Shown here in pieces: positions 1 through 9,917 of a DNA stretch of 64,000 bases. Below the pieces are notes generated by a model. That model was not told the origin of the DNA, did not search any database, and saw only the letters and a program-made list of their open reading frames with translations. Position 1 is the first letter of the stretch. Every line of letters begins with the position of its first letter. Origin of the DNA: Tricholoma matsutake (Eukaryota; Basidiomycota; Agaricomycetes; Agaricales; Tricholomataceae); the NCBI GenBank assembly GCA_026075535.2, contig AP026542.1, forward strand, positions 10,912,001 to 10,976,000, written 5' to 3'. Position numbers and translations under genes: made by a program.

Positions 1-1072
1 AGATGCGACATAACGGGGAATCAACAGTAGGCAATTGGACCATTGGTTGGCACGTAGTCTGGTTGTGCTATTCGGTGTATGTTATTAAGAAAACTAAGAA
101 CAACGGGAAGTTAGGAGGTAGTAATGTAATCAACGCAAGATGCTCACAAAGCCGCAGATTCGTCAAGCTTTAGCTGTCTGATATCCACAATATGCTTCAC
201 GGAGTGATGCTCCCACAAAGACTTGAGAGCATTGACTGTCGCGCTCAACGTCCTGCCAGCTAGATTGATAACTTCTGAAGCCTGCCGTACTGTAGGCCGG
301 TTGTCGGATATCGCCCAACTAGGTGTCACCAAGGCCTGCCACCCTGACCGAACATAGGCTCCGGTTCGCCCCCCAGTAACTGAAACGCCGCCGCTTAATT
401 CGGATGCAAGGGTATCTTCAATCGCCACGAGGGGCAAGAGCTCGACACGTAGTTGACTGATTGTGTTTTCAACCTCGATCGACCATGGCTTTGCCTCCTC
501 CGCGGGGTTGGCAACGCCATCTTCTTCCATCACAGCAGGAAGGGATTCCTTCGCACGAGCTCGGGAGAACTCATAATCTAGCTCGTCGAGAATCATACGG
601 ATGGCTTTGATAACGTTGAAGTAGACGACAGGACGCCATGATGGGCGCTCGTAGTCGAGCGTGGTGGAAGCATAATAGAGTTGGAACTGTTTTTGAAGAG
701 TTGATTTGCCTGGAGAAGACCAGTAAGACTAATGTCAGCAGAAGAGCCTTGACTTAGTTGCTTGCCAGACTCTGCTTGCCCAAGTAACATTACTGTAAGA
801 ATGTGGAGCAATAAACAAATATTCGCGAAGGGAACACCGGCCTGCTGCTTACCTTTGACTTCTCTGTTACGTGCGTCCCTTCGCCGGGCGGAGTCTTTCT
901 GCCACAGATTAACATTCGTCAGGGCTCCTGCACCTGGATAAGGTAGGAACTATAACAGGACACCCACCCTTATTTCGTCGTCGATCTGATTACTTACCCT
1001 CTTTGCTCTCTCGTCGTCATACCCCCCTGCTATGAGCTCAAACTCGTTTTGGGCAGCAATATCACTTGACAT
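1..1072 (-). CDS. Atypical G-protein alpha subunit, 5' part (gene runs off the left edge)
   Basis: Heterotrimeric G-alpha subunits bind GTP and relay receptor signals, often to adenylate cyclase. Recognisable exons on the minus strand are about 853-940, 766-792, 148-709 and 41-93. Spliced, they give an arginine-rich N-terminus, a P-loop GQAESGKST (canonical GAGESGKST), the following alpha-helix with the order LQKQF, a helical domain with a Gly/Thr-rich stretch (GGVSVTGGRTG), and a block reading FFLNNIHRIAQPDYVPTN, which matches the region before switch I. The P-loop glycine codon is split by an intron with a GC-AG boundary (donor GCAAGC at 765). The ATG at 1072 is a candidate start, but its exon does not join the next one in phase by simple GT-AG splicing, so the first exon is uncertain. 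Switch regions and the guanine-specificity motifs lie outside the window. The P-loop change and the inserted stretch fit the expanded non-canonical G-alphas of mushrooms. Confidence 0.75.
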
Positions 1073-3723
1073 CGATGTCCGAATGTGAGGAGCCTAATAG
1101 CCTAGTAATCCACAGCAGAGAAGTATATAAGGCAAAGACCCGCAGGAATTGCAAATCAGGAAAACTAGGAGAGCTGTGCTAAGAAAAAAGTTGTGATTGG
1201 GATCTGTCAGAGAAGCCGGTACACCAGATAACAAGTTACCAAAGCTTCCACGGAAGGAAAAAGCAGTACAAAATTTTTGATGCCATGAGTCCCAATTTCC
1301 TCGATTTTGCGTGGGATCGACCATGGAATCTGGTCTAATCTGGTGAGAACTTTGAATAAATCATGATTGTTGGAACTAGCACTTGAAGGGGTGGACGTTG
1401 GCTACTGACAGTTGTAGATCAGACATTTGATTGGTTACAGCCCCCTGCTGGCGCTAAGTGTTTTGCAACAGTCGATCATTGCATCGCCCCGTTCGTCCTT
1501 GAACAGCGTTCCTTTTTGGTTTTTTCGCTTTATGCGATTCCGAATACATCTGGCTAAATTGGAAGTGCTTCAACTCAGATTTCGGCCAACTGCAAGTGTC
1601 GTTGACGGAAATGATCGATCGATGATTGGAATACCTTACCACATTTGGAATACCACGTGCCACGTGCCAGGGACAGTTATGTTACATGTATCTCCTGACT
1701 CCTCAGCCTCCTGATGACATTTCAACTTCTACGGACTCGCCATTCGCAAAAAAAAAAAAAATAGACTAGTTTCGGGCGAGAAACCGGAATTTTTAGTCGA
1801 CAAGCTTGCTAACGCCAAGGTGTTCGTGTCTTAACTGTTGAACGTTGAACAAGCTGTACGTATGATCTCGGAAGAGAGTTGCTTACTTGCTTCAGCTTGC
1901 TTGTAACCTGGAGCGTGAACGTTTGAACGTTGAAGGTCGTTGTCGAATGGACTTTTTCATCTTGTCATCTCATCCTTTCAATACAACAAATGTTTTTGGT
2001 CCACCTTTGTGGTCCACCTTTGTGTTGAACAAAGATGAAGCATGTTTCCTTTTTCAGCGAGAGGTCTGAGACAATTGGAAGGCTATTCTAAGTCCACAGC
2101 GCTTTAGTATCTAACCTTTAGTGAGTTGATTCCTTTGTATATTACACCACTTCCTCTTGAGCCACCAATTGTTTGTAGATTCTCGCTGGTCTTATCGTTA
2201 TTATGCTCGTTTCGTTGTTCCCCTCAGCTTTAGCCTATATCATGTATAATTTATTTACCGTGAATCCAGATATACAACGGTTGCTTCTTCTCCGGATCCG
2301 ATATAGGTTGACTCGCCGACATTTCGACGTTCTTTTTATTTCGCGATCCTGCTGCCTCAATCATCAGATTCATCACTCGTATCACGAGTAGTTTGTGGTC
2401 TCCCTGTCAGCCCCGACATTTAGCCCGACAAAATTTTCATCCATCGCAGTCTACTTACTAGAGCCTCAGGGAGATCGATCGACGATTAGCAGATTTTCGT
2501 GCTTTCCCCTTCAGGCAACCCGACAAGCACCTAGTACTGGTCCCGCTGAATCCCTTTATTGCCGGCGGCACACTCGGGGCTTTGATGGGAGGTTGCCGAA
2601 TTCGCAAGCTAGGGCAGATCTTTGTAGCCGTGAATCCGAATGATGCCCGGGCCAACTGACTGAGTAATGATTAATAGTAGTTGTGCGCTAAGGATCAAGA
2701 TCACACAACGGATCACAAATTTAAAGAGTAAGATATTATGACATCTCTGTATGTCTGAATACCATTAATCACAACGTAGGAAAGTTTAGGCTTCCTCAAT
2801 GGAGGTAGTGGCATGTGTGGGTTATGTACTGGGAAAAGACGAGGATTAAGGTAGTGCCGAAGGCCCAGGCCTCTGAGACATAATACGTACCTGAGCCAAA
2901 TGTGCAGCCAGCTAAGTATAGCTTGGTACGCAACCTGACTTGTCTCACCCTCATCCCAACATCATTACTTGGGACCTATTTGACAAAAGAAAAGTTCGGA
3001 TCAGTAAAAGTCGGGAGGATAACAACGAACGAGCCACCAAATGCTCACAGGAAGTCTCATTACGAAACTCGCAAAACATCGGGTGCAAATCCGGCGATGC
3101 AAGCCTCTAATAGGAAGAAAAACAATGTTTTTGCATAGTCAATAACCTCCAGTGTAATGCGAGGGAAAGAACCAAGACCCTCAAGCAGAGAATGGATTCA
3201 ACTTGCGTTGTGGTCTAACCCAGTGTTTTCGCACATTCAGCATTAGATGCTGGAGCACGTTGGGGACGTGACTAAGAAAAAAAGGGTTAGGTGCGCATGA
3301 AGACCACTCACGTTGGTTGCAGCTCAGATCCCGACTTGTCTAAAATGCGTGGTCCTCGGATTCAAATTCATTGCTGGTAGAAGACTGGTCCAGCGCTGCA
3401 ACCCGCATCCTGCCACGGCATCTATATTAACGCAGACCCGTCAATGGACTTACCTCGCTCCTAGGTAGAAGCCCATATCGCCGAAGACCAAGGCGGGCTG
3501 CATAGACATATATATGTACGTATGTTAAGTTGTGCTGGTAGCCGGCTTTCTTCGGCGCGGTCGAGGATCGGTCTTCGGGGATCGGTCAACCCATTAGAAT
3601 CAAACGTGGGCTCGAAAGGAGTAGCATAGAAAAGGCAGGAACTTTTGGAATAAGACGTCCTGCTTCATATTCAACCATCGAACTATCCCGACTCGTTGTT
3701 TTGAGTTCGGGATTTTTCAAACG
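1073..3723. other. Intergenic region, no supported gene
   Basis: Only short open frames without recognisable domains or convincing splice structure are present. There is an A-tract near 1748-1761. I see no RNA gene or transposon terminus that I can support. Confidence 0.5.
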
Positions 3724-4340
3724 ATGGTTGGTCTGACGACTGTCGACGTGATAGCGCAGGCTAGCTTCGTGTACCTTGCATATCAGTATGTCACTCGCCC
3801 ATCTCGCAAACCAATCGCAACTACAGTCGAGTCCGCAAAACCTTCTCAACCATCGGCCAAATCCATCATGTCTGCTCCGAGAAACGATCTTGCTCCCCCC
3901 AGATATGATCCCTTCACCCAGGAGCAGTTGAAAATGTATAATGGGTCGAATCCTAAGCAGCCGGTATACGTCGCTATAAAAGGTAAGCGGTTTGGGTGCT
4001 GTTGCCTCCTGTTGGTGTCTTATTGACATGGGTGCTAGGAACTATCTTCGACGTGACGCGAAGAGCAGATACGTATGGTCCAGGGGGATCGTATAATATC
4101 CTTGCCGGGAAAGACGCGTCAAGGTGCCTTGCCAGATCGACCTTGAAGCCTGAAGACGTAGGGGCAGAGTGTGGTGATCTGAGCGAAAAGCAACGAAAGG
4201 TACTGGATGAATGGTATGTGTTCTTCAGGTAAGTCGAGTTAACAAGTTTACATTTACTTGGCTAATAAACACCATGCAGGAAGAGGTATAACATTGTCGG
4301 AACGCTGGTCGATCCTCCTGCAATGCTGTCTCTGCTCTGA
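3724..4340 (+). CDS. Cytochrome b5-like heme/steroid-binding protein (MAPR/Dap1 type), copy 1
   Basis: Proteins of the membrane-associated progesterone receptor/Dap1 family bind heme and support cytochrome P450 enzymes in sterol synthesis at the ER. Three exons are visible. The first (ATG 3724 to about 3981) encodes an N-terminal hydrophobic anchor, a Pro/Ser linker and the start of the cyt-b5-like fold (QLKMYNGSNPKQPVYVAIK). It is joined in phase across a GT-AG intron to GTIFDVTRRADTYGPGGSYN and the family hallmark LAGKDASR. A second intron (about 4230-4279) precedes the last exon, which ends at the TGA at 4338-4340 after RYNIVGTLVDPP. The product is about 170 residues. The Tyr residues in the TYGPGG and SYN segments are the expected heme-site tyrosines of the family. 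It is a tandem paralogue of the next gene. Residue C-L-A after DASR differs from the paralogue's G-L-G. Confidence 0.82.
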
Positions 4341-4521
4341 ACAACAGCCTCCTGGGTAATAATCTCCGTTAGTAGTAATCAAGCTCACTTGTAAGTCAGC
4401 ATAATCCCCGATGGTGATGGCATAACCCCCTTGTGAGGCATCATTCATGCATCATGCATCATAAGTACGCCGCCTTGAGCAAACTTGATATAGTGATTGG
4501 CCGGCGGAGAATGCCGAGACC

Positions 4522-5140
4522 ATGGTTGAAGTGACGACGCTTGACGGAATTGCTCTGGTCCTGTTCTTTTATATATCCTACCACTATCTATCTCGTCAAT
4601 CAAGCGCCCAATTCAATTCTACTGCACAGTCCGCACAGTCCGTACAGTCCGCTCAGAGACCACTCAAATCTATCATGTCGGCACCCAGAGATGACCTTGC
4701 TCCCCCCAAAGACGATACCTACACACCAGAGCAGCTAAAAGCTTACGATGGCGCAGATCCAGATAAGCCGATTTACGTCGCTATCAAAGGTATGCTTATC
4801 GCTTGTTCGCTTAATGCTGTTCTTACTGACTCCCCCAACCAGGAACCATTTTTGACGTTACGCACAAGGCAGACGTTTACGGTGCAGGGAAGTCGTATAA
4901 CATCTTCGCGGGAAAGGATGCATCTAGGGGTCTAGGAATGTCAAGTTTGGAGCCCCAGAATGCAATCCCAGATTATAGCGATCTAAACGAGACGGATATG
5001 AAGGTCTTAAATGATTGGTATTCGTTCTTCACGTGAGTAAATCTGACGTGTTTTCCTTGTACCTGGTTAATCTTTTGGTAACAAACAGGCAGAGATACAA
5101 TATCGTTGGCACAGTCGTTGATCCTGCCACCAGTACCTAA
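4522..5140 (+). CDS. Cytochrome b5-like heme/steroid-binding protein (MAPR/Dap1 type), copy 2
   Basis: This is a tandem paralogue of the gene 180 bp upstream, with the same three-exon structure and intron positions. The N-terminal membrane anchor (ALVLFFYISYHYLSR) is followed by a Gln/Ser-rich linker with a short repeat (SAQSVQSAQ), then SIMSAPRDDLAPP, a segment nearly shared with copy 1. The fold includes EQLKAYDGADPDKPIYVAIK, GTIFDVTHKADVYGAGKSYN, IFAGKDASRGLG and RYNIVGTVVDPA. The stop codon is TAA at 5138-5140. The introns are at roughly 4791-4842 and 5033-5089, both GT-AG. The family role is heme binding and P450 support in sterol metabolism, which is inferred here. The shared introns point to a local duplication. 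Divergence between the two (for example PGG to AGK in the heme-site loop) may mean specialisation. Confidence 0.83.
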
Positions 5141-5534
5141 ATGCCTTGCTAGCTTTCAGTCCCTTTTTTTTTTCCTCTCTGTTTAGTCCACAACAGTAAT
5201 TGCAAGCTAAAAATGTATATTGGATTTTCTATCGTCATATTGTGCATGTCAAAGAGTACACACTGGCACGAGCGCTCTACTTCTATCTTCTTATTGTTTT
5301 CTGGTTTTCAAGTTATCATTTCTCACAGCGTGCTGTCGATGTGTTAACAATCTACAGGCTAGAGTACAAAGGAGAGATGGAACCAAGCAGTAGGGAAAAG
5401 TAATCATTTTAAGAAGTAAGCCTTCAGAAATACTATTCTTACATTATATTACTTACATATTGATTGCTTGATACTAGGAATACATCTTGCAAAATTATCC
5501 ATATGACCTGCAACCATTGGCTGCCTTTCGCAAT

Positions 5535-6332
5535 TCACAGAATTGTAAACATGGGCCGAGATCCAATGCTATCGCAGAGCGCCCTTGGCCCTCTGATTTC
5601 TTTGCACGCGTCCATCCACCGAGGGGTCTTTTCTTCAACCAACGGAACCGCCGACACCACAACAAACTGCGCCTCCTCTTTCTCATCTTCCAGCTCTTCT
5701 AAATAGACTGGAGGTGGCGTATTCTGTAATTCCTGCATAGCCCGCAAGAGTGCCTCTTCCCTCTCCACCCCCATCCGATGGAAATCCACTCTAAACACCT
5801 CCGTATCCAGCTGCGCCAGTGCATTGAACGACGCGTCTAGTACCGGCTGTGACTTGGATGCCCGGTATTCGTGCACGAGCGTAAGGGGCACAGCGTCTGG
5901 CGTTCCGTGCCGCACGTACACGTCAAGCCACACGAGCGAGTCCATGTCGAGGATGAAATCATTCAGGTGGTCGCATAGCTCTGGGTAGAGGACGGTCACG
6001 ACTTGTAGGAGTAGGTATTTACACTTGTCTTTTGGGTCGCAGGGGGTGTCTCCGAGGGTGTCAAGTTCATCCCAGGGGATGTCGTTGGTGTTCATGGAAG
6101 CGAGCTCACGCCGTTTCGTCACGATGGCATTGTGCACGCCTTCAACTGTGCGACTGAGCTTTGAGCTTCGGGACCGCCGAACCTGATTGACGGTGTCGGT
6201 GTGGTAGTTGGTGGCTGGATAGAGGTTGTTCTGGGTGAGGAAATTCTGTGCTTCCCTTGGGAGTTTCTCAAAAGGGCGGTCGGAGAAGGCGTAGGGTAGG
6301 GGATTCCAGTTGGGCATGGGAATGGAAGACAT
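5535..6332 (-). CDS. Hypothetical protein, 265 aa, single exon
   Basis: A single open frame runs from the ATG at 6332 (MSSIPMPNWNPLPYAF) to the stop at 5535. I do not recognise the family. The middle part (residues about 60-200) has regular hydrophobic periodicity suggesting helices, with a conserved-looking core YLLLQVVTVLYPELCDHL. The C-terminus carries an acidic run (YLEELEDEKEEAQF). No signal peptide or membrane segment is seen. The 5' flank (6333-6450) has TATA-like sequence (tttatataga) about 80 bp upstream, consistent with a real transcription unit. Codon use and length favour a real gene over a shadow frame. No function is assigned. Confidence 0.6.
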   Translation of the reverse strand: MSSIPMPNWNPLPYAFSDRPFEKLPREAQNFLTQNNLYPATNYHTDTVNQVRRSRSSKLSRTVEGVHNAIVTKRRELASMNTNDIPWDELDTLGDTPCDPKDKCKYLLLQVVTVLYPELCDHLNDFILDMDSLVWLDVYVRHGTPDAVPLTLVHEYRASKSQPVLDASFNALAQLDTEVFRVDFHRMGVEREEALLRAMQELQNTPPPVYLEELEDEKEEAQFVVVSAVPLVEEKTPRWMDACKEIRGPRALCDSIGSRPMFTIL

Positions 6333-6789
6333 TTATGGAGGTGACAAGCGTGGATGTAGACAAGTCAACTGGAACGTATGATGGGGGGAGACTACAAGGT
6401 AGTGGACTTTATATAGAGCACTGAGCTCTGTAATGGGCAACATGAGAAGCTCAGTCTCAGGCTAGTTTATAATGCTACCATGCCATCCATAAAACACAAC
6501 GACAATAAGGCGTAGACCAAACGTTGTACTTGTCAACATTCTTGCCAACTTATGTAAACACCGGTGTTTGGCAACAACAACAACAAAGACTTTGTACATA
6601 GCCACTGTTCAGTTGCTATGGTGTTGCAAACCTCCATAGCTTGCCTCCGAGCTCGAGAATGTCTCAGAATCATCAAGTTTGTAAGAAGATAAAACCTTTT
6701 TCAATATCAGTTTCACCAACTCATTTTCTGTCCTATGCATCGTGCTCACCAGGTCACAGAGCACCATTATCTACCGTTTACCTAGCTTG

Positions 6790-7545
6790 ACCAGAGGCCA
6801 GTAGGAGAAGAAGACTTCCTGTGTTACCGTTGTTGATCAAATATGGACGTTTATTTCTTATCCACCCCGTAAAATTTGATGTCACAGTTATTCTTATACG
6901 TTGCTTCTTTAGTGCATCTGTTCAGCTTATGCACACGGTTAATACTTGGAAATGGCTGTGAAATGTAAGTAAGCTCACCTTGTGTGAAGCCTGATCTCTC
7001 GCTGCCGAGATGCAGCCTGCCTTGAGAATACAAATTTGATAGCTTGGTCAGGTTATAGTAAAGACGAGTCCTCATACCTCGGACTCGTAATAAACCAAAT
7101 CACTTGGTTCCCTAGTGGCAGAGTACCAAATCAATTCTACGATGGAAATAAGAAGGTGATAATTGGGTTGAAACTATGCTTCCATTAGAAACACTACTAT
7201 AAGACGTAATTTTTTTTCGGGTTACTACTGTAGGAATAGTAGAGAGAAAAGACTCAGAAGGGAGGTGAGCAAGTAGAAGGTGTATTCGCTGCTATACAGG
7301 CACTGCCCAGGAACTGACCTGGAAAAAGACAGAAGTGTGTCGAATACGATAGCCATTTACATATACCATTACCTGGCGGCCGTGACTGGAGGCCAATAGA
7401 CAGAAAAGAAGAATTCCTGTGTTGAGCGTACTATCATCGTCGATATCGATCATAGTCACTATACCATGCGAAAACTAGAGCTTTCCTCTATCCCCGCAAA
7501 ATTTGATGTCACGGTTATTCTTGTACATAAGTACGTCGTTTCTAT
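6790..7545. repeat. Diverged direct duplication in intergenic DNA
   Basis: Two blocks resemble each other in the same order and orientation: about 6790-6905 and 7383-7545. Both contain GAGGCCA, then ttcctgtgtt, and later AAAATTTGATGTCAC followed by gttattctt. The second copy is longer in its middle. The space between the blocks has no gene that I can support. This may be an old local duplication or two copies of a small repeat. Confidence 0.5.
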
Positions 7546-7843
7546 TTAGTATTACTTACATTTCGCGCTGCCACGCCCACAGATAGAGAGTGAAACGTAA
7601 TCATCCATGGGAGTTGCTGGTGAACGTTTGAACACCTTATGGCTCCCTTTGAGTGAAATCGTCAACACGCTCAACGACTTTTTTTGATTTATGGTCAAAT
7701 GAAAATCAGATTCTAACCGACCGTTCTCTCTGTCCTATGTCGTCGATAAAAGTACAAAACCAGAGCGAGAAACAAACACAATACATGCATATCATCACAA
7801 AAACAAAAATACAATGACTTTTCTTTTTTCTAAGTCCAACACA

Positions 7844-9508
7844 TCAAACATCAAACCTGAAGTCATCATCCACTCCCACACCGCTGCGAATAACCAAAAC
7901 GTCCACCCCAGTATCTTCTCCAACCACAGGACCCATACGTTTCCGGCTAGCTAGACCGCCTGACTTGTTTGCGTTTATCGCCAAAGGGAAGGATGAGGTC
8001 GTAGCATTAGGTTTGTATGACGTCGCAGGGCGTCGGACAGGGCGTGTGCTGATGGCGGTGGGTGTTCCTGCAGCTCGAGTACGTGTGGACGTAGTGAATT
8101 GAGAAGGTATAGTGCCAGTAGTCGGTACAGCCACGGTCGCTTTGGCGGATCCCACTTTACTGGTGACCTTGGCAGCCGCAGATCCCTTCAAGGAAGATAT
8201 GTGCTTCAACGCTGGAGCACTGGGCCTATTCGTGCCGGGACCAGGGTTCTTCAAGGTACTTGCCCTCAGTGCGGGTTTAGAAGCAGGAAGGATGGTGGAT
8301 GTTGTAACGGAGGTCGATGTTCCTGGACGGGAGGTTCCACTTGCTGTCGTCTTGGGGATGGGGTTGGCAGCAGATGAAGCTGCGGATGGGATACGTTTGG
8401 TTGACGTGAGTTTAGGAATGAGATCTGCTTTTGAGACTGTAGTGACGTCTTTTGTCTTCGTAGGTTTTGTAGCTGCGCGGCTGTTCCAGGACATTTTGCT
8501 TGGGATAGAGGGATGGACATAAGATTCTGCAGATTTCTTCTGTACAGCGATGGCTTCGTGGAAAGGGTCATCATTATTATCTGAAAAAGTAGGTGTCAAA
8601 ATAGGGAGAAGAGTGCCTAGTGGATGGTCGTGGTACTGACCGAGTTCAGGCAATGCAAACATCTTCCATGTCGTCACCTCGACCGCCTCTTCGTCGATGG
8701 TTATTTCCACAGCTGGCGAATCGTCATCATCATGCGGATACGAATGTGCAAGTTTCAGAAGGCTCTTTCCAACGTCCTTGTAAGTCGGGAGCTCAAAGTC
8801 AAACGGCGGCTGATACGGTAAGTCTAACCCAAAAGGCACTTGGAATAAATAATACAGAAAACGAGAAAAAGACAAAAAAAACATACCCAAGGTGTTGGGT
8901 GGCATGTATTCAATCTCGTCACAATCATCCTCAACTGTAGTAGTAGTTTCCTGGACCTGTGCCTCGGGGACGATGATGCTGGAATCACTGATATCCCAAT
9001 GATTCCCATTATTTGGAGGGGTTTCGAAATTCTTGCTCCCACTTCTTGGAGCACGAACGTGTTTTCTGAGCGAGCTGGGACGAAGCAATGAATCGGGCGT
9101 CTTTCCAAACTGGAGGAGTGTATCGGGCTCTTGGAAAGATAGTGCAGAGAATTTGGAAGTTTGTTGTAACGGCGTTTGGAATTGCTGATGTGTCCCAATA
9201 CGATTCGGGAATGGTGTTTTGTCTCCCAAGGGTCGAACTGCGGGACGGGTTGTGATTATGACTGGTTTCCCCTGTGCTTTATCATTTTCTGTGAAAGATC
9301 GATAAATGAGCCTTCCGAGAGAACTATTTGATTGAATGAACGTACGAAGTGTTGGAGGACGAAAGGGAGTCTTTGAAACATCTTTACTTTTCCCGTTCAC
9401 GGTGATGGGATAAATGGCGTTTTCAGTACGACTTTTTAACCGTCCTGGAGTTTTGTATGGATAGTTCTGGGCATCTACGTTCAATGGAACTATGCGAGAG
9501 CTCAACAT
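7844..9508 (-). CDS. Securin-like candidate (Pds1/Cut2 type), proline/threonine-rich
   Basis: Securins hold separase inactive until anaphase. The likely start is the ATG at 9508 (MLSSRIVPLNVDAQNYPYK). The N-terminal third is basic and disordered, with KTPGR and SRTEN (resembling D-box/KEN-type degradation signals, but not exact). The centre has an acidic DDCDEIEYMPP followed, across a GT-AG intron near 8823-8888, by LDLPYQPPFDFELP. This is the kind of acidic/proline separase-binding segment that fungal securins carry. A second optional intron lies near 8582-8640 (donor gtcagt, acceptor tttcag). The C-terminal half is a Ser/Thr/Ala/Pro-rich basic tail. The gene is divergent from adenylate cyclase across about 410 bp. 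The assignment rests on composition and a few motifs only. It could instead be another disordered nuclear protein. Confidence 0.45.
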   Translation of the reverse strand: MLSSRIVPLNVDAQNYPYKTPGRLKSRTENAIYPITVNGKSKDVSKTPFRPPTLRTFIQSNSSLGRLIYRSFTENDKAQGKPVIITTRPAVRPLGDKTPFPNRIGTHQQFQTPLQQTSKFSALSFQEPDTLLQFGKTPDSLLRPSSLRKHVRAPRSGSKNFETPPNNGNHWDISDSSIIVPEAQVQETTTTVEDDCDEIEYMPPNTLGMFFLSFSRFLYYLFQVPFGLDLPYQPPFDFELPTYKDVGKSLLKLAHSYPHDDDDSPAVEITIDEEAVEVTTWKMFALPELGQYHDHPLGTLLPILTPTFSDNNDDPFHEAIAVQKKSAESYVHPSIPSKMSWNSRAATKPTKTKDVTTVSKADLIPKLTSTKRIPSAASSAANPIPKTTASGTSRPGTSTSVTTSTILPASKPALRASTLKNPGPGTNRPSAPALKHISSLKGSAAAKVTSKVGSAKATVAVPTTGTIPSQFTTSTRTRAAGTPTAISTRPVRRPATSYKPNATTSSFPLAINANKSGGLASRKRMGPVVGEDTGVDVLVIRSGVGVDDDFRFDV

Positions 9509-9917
9509 AGTCTGAGTGAGCGGTTGGAGAAAGAAACAGTCACGTGGTCGTGTTGTGAATGAAGGTGCCTGATGATTTCGGAAGCGTGACTTTCCCGGTG
9601 AATTAATTAATGACCGTTGCTTTTCCACATCAGCTCTGCTCCGACGCCATCGTTGACGATGACGATGGCCAGGAGAACGTCCACCGCCACTCAGTTCAGT
9701 GTACGACTTGGTCACGATGCAGTTGATCACAATGGAGTTGCTCTACAACACGATATCATTGTTTCTCCTAATGACGATTCGGTGATTGCGCCATGGATAG
9801 ACGAATCAGTGAGTTGCATGTCGTCAGTTTTCTTGTTCAAACTGACAAAACGAGGTATAGACGACGACGCCTCCAAAGGCAACACAGCGCTTTGGTAAAA
9901 GTTCATTTTCATTGAAC
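9509..9917. promoter_or_regulatory. Divergent intergenic region between securin-like gene and adenylate cyclase
   Basis: About 410 bp separates the two oppositely directed starts (9508 on minus, 9918 on plus), so any promoters must lie here or overlap the 5' leaders. I see no clear TATA box. The open frames crossing it on both strands are not supported as genes. Confidence 0.4.

Noticed and set aside
8112..8522. Plus-strand open frame of 136 codons opposite the securin-like gene
   Set aside because: It is the complement of a biased Ser/Thr/Pro-rich coding region. It has no domain and its composition mirrors the other strand.
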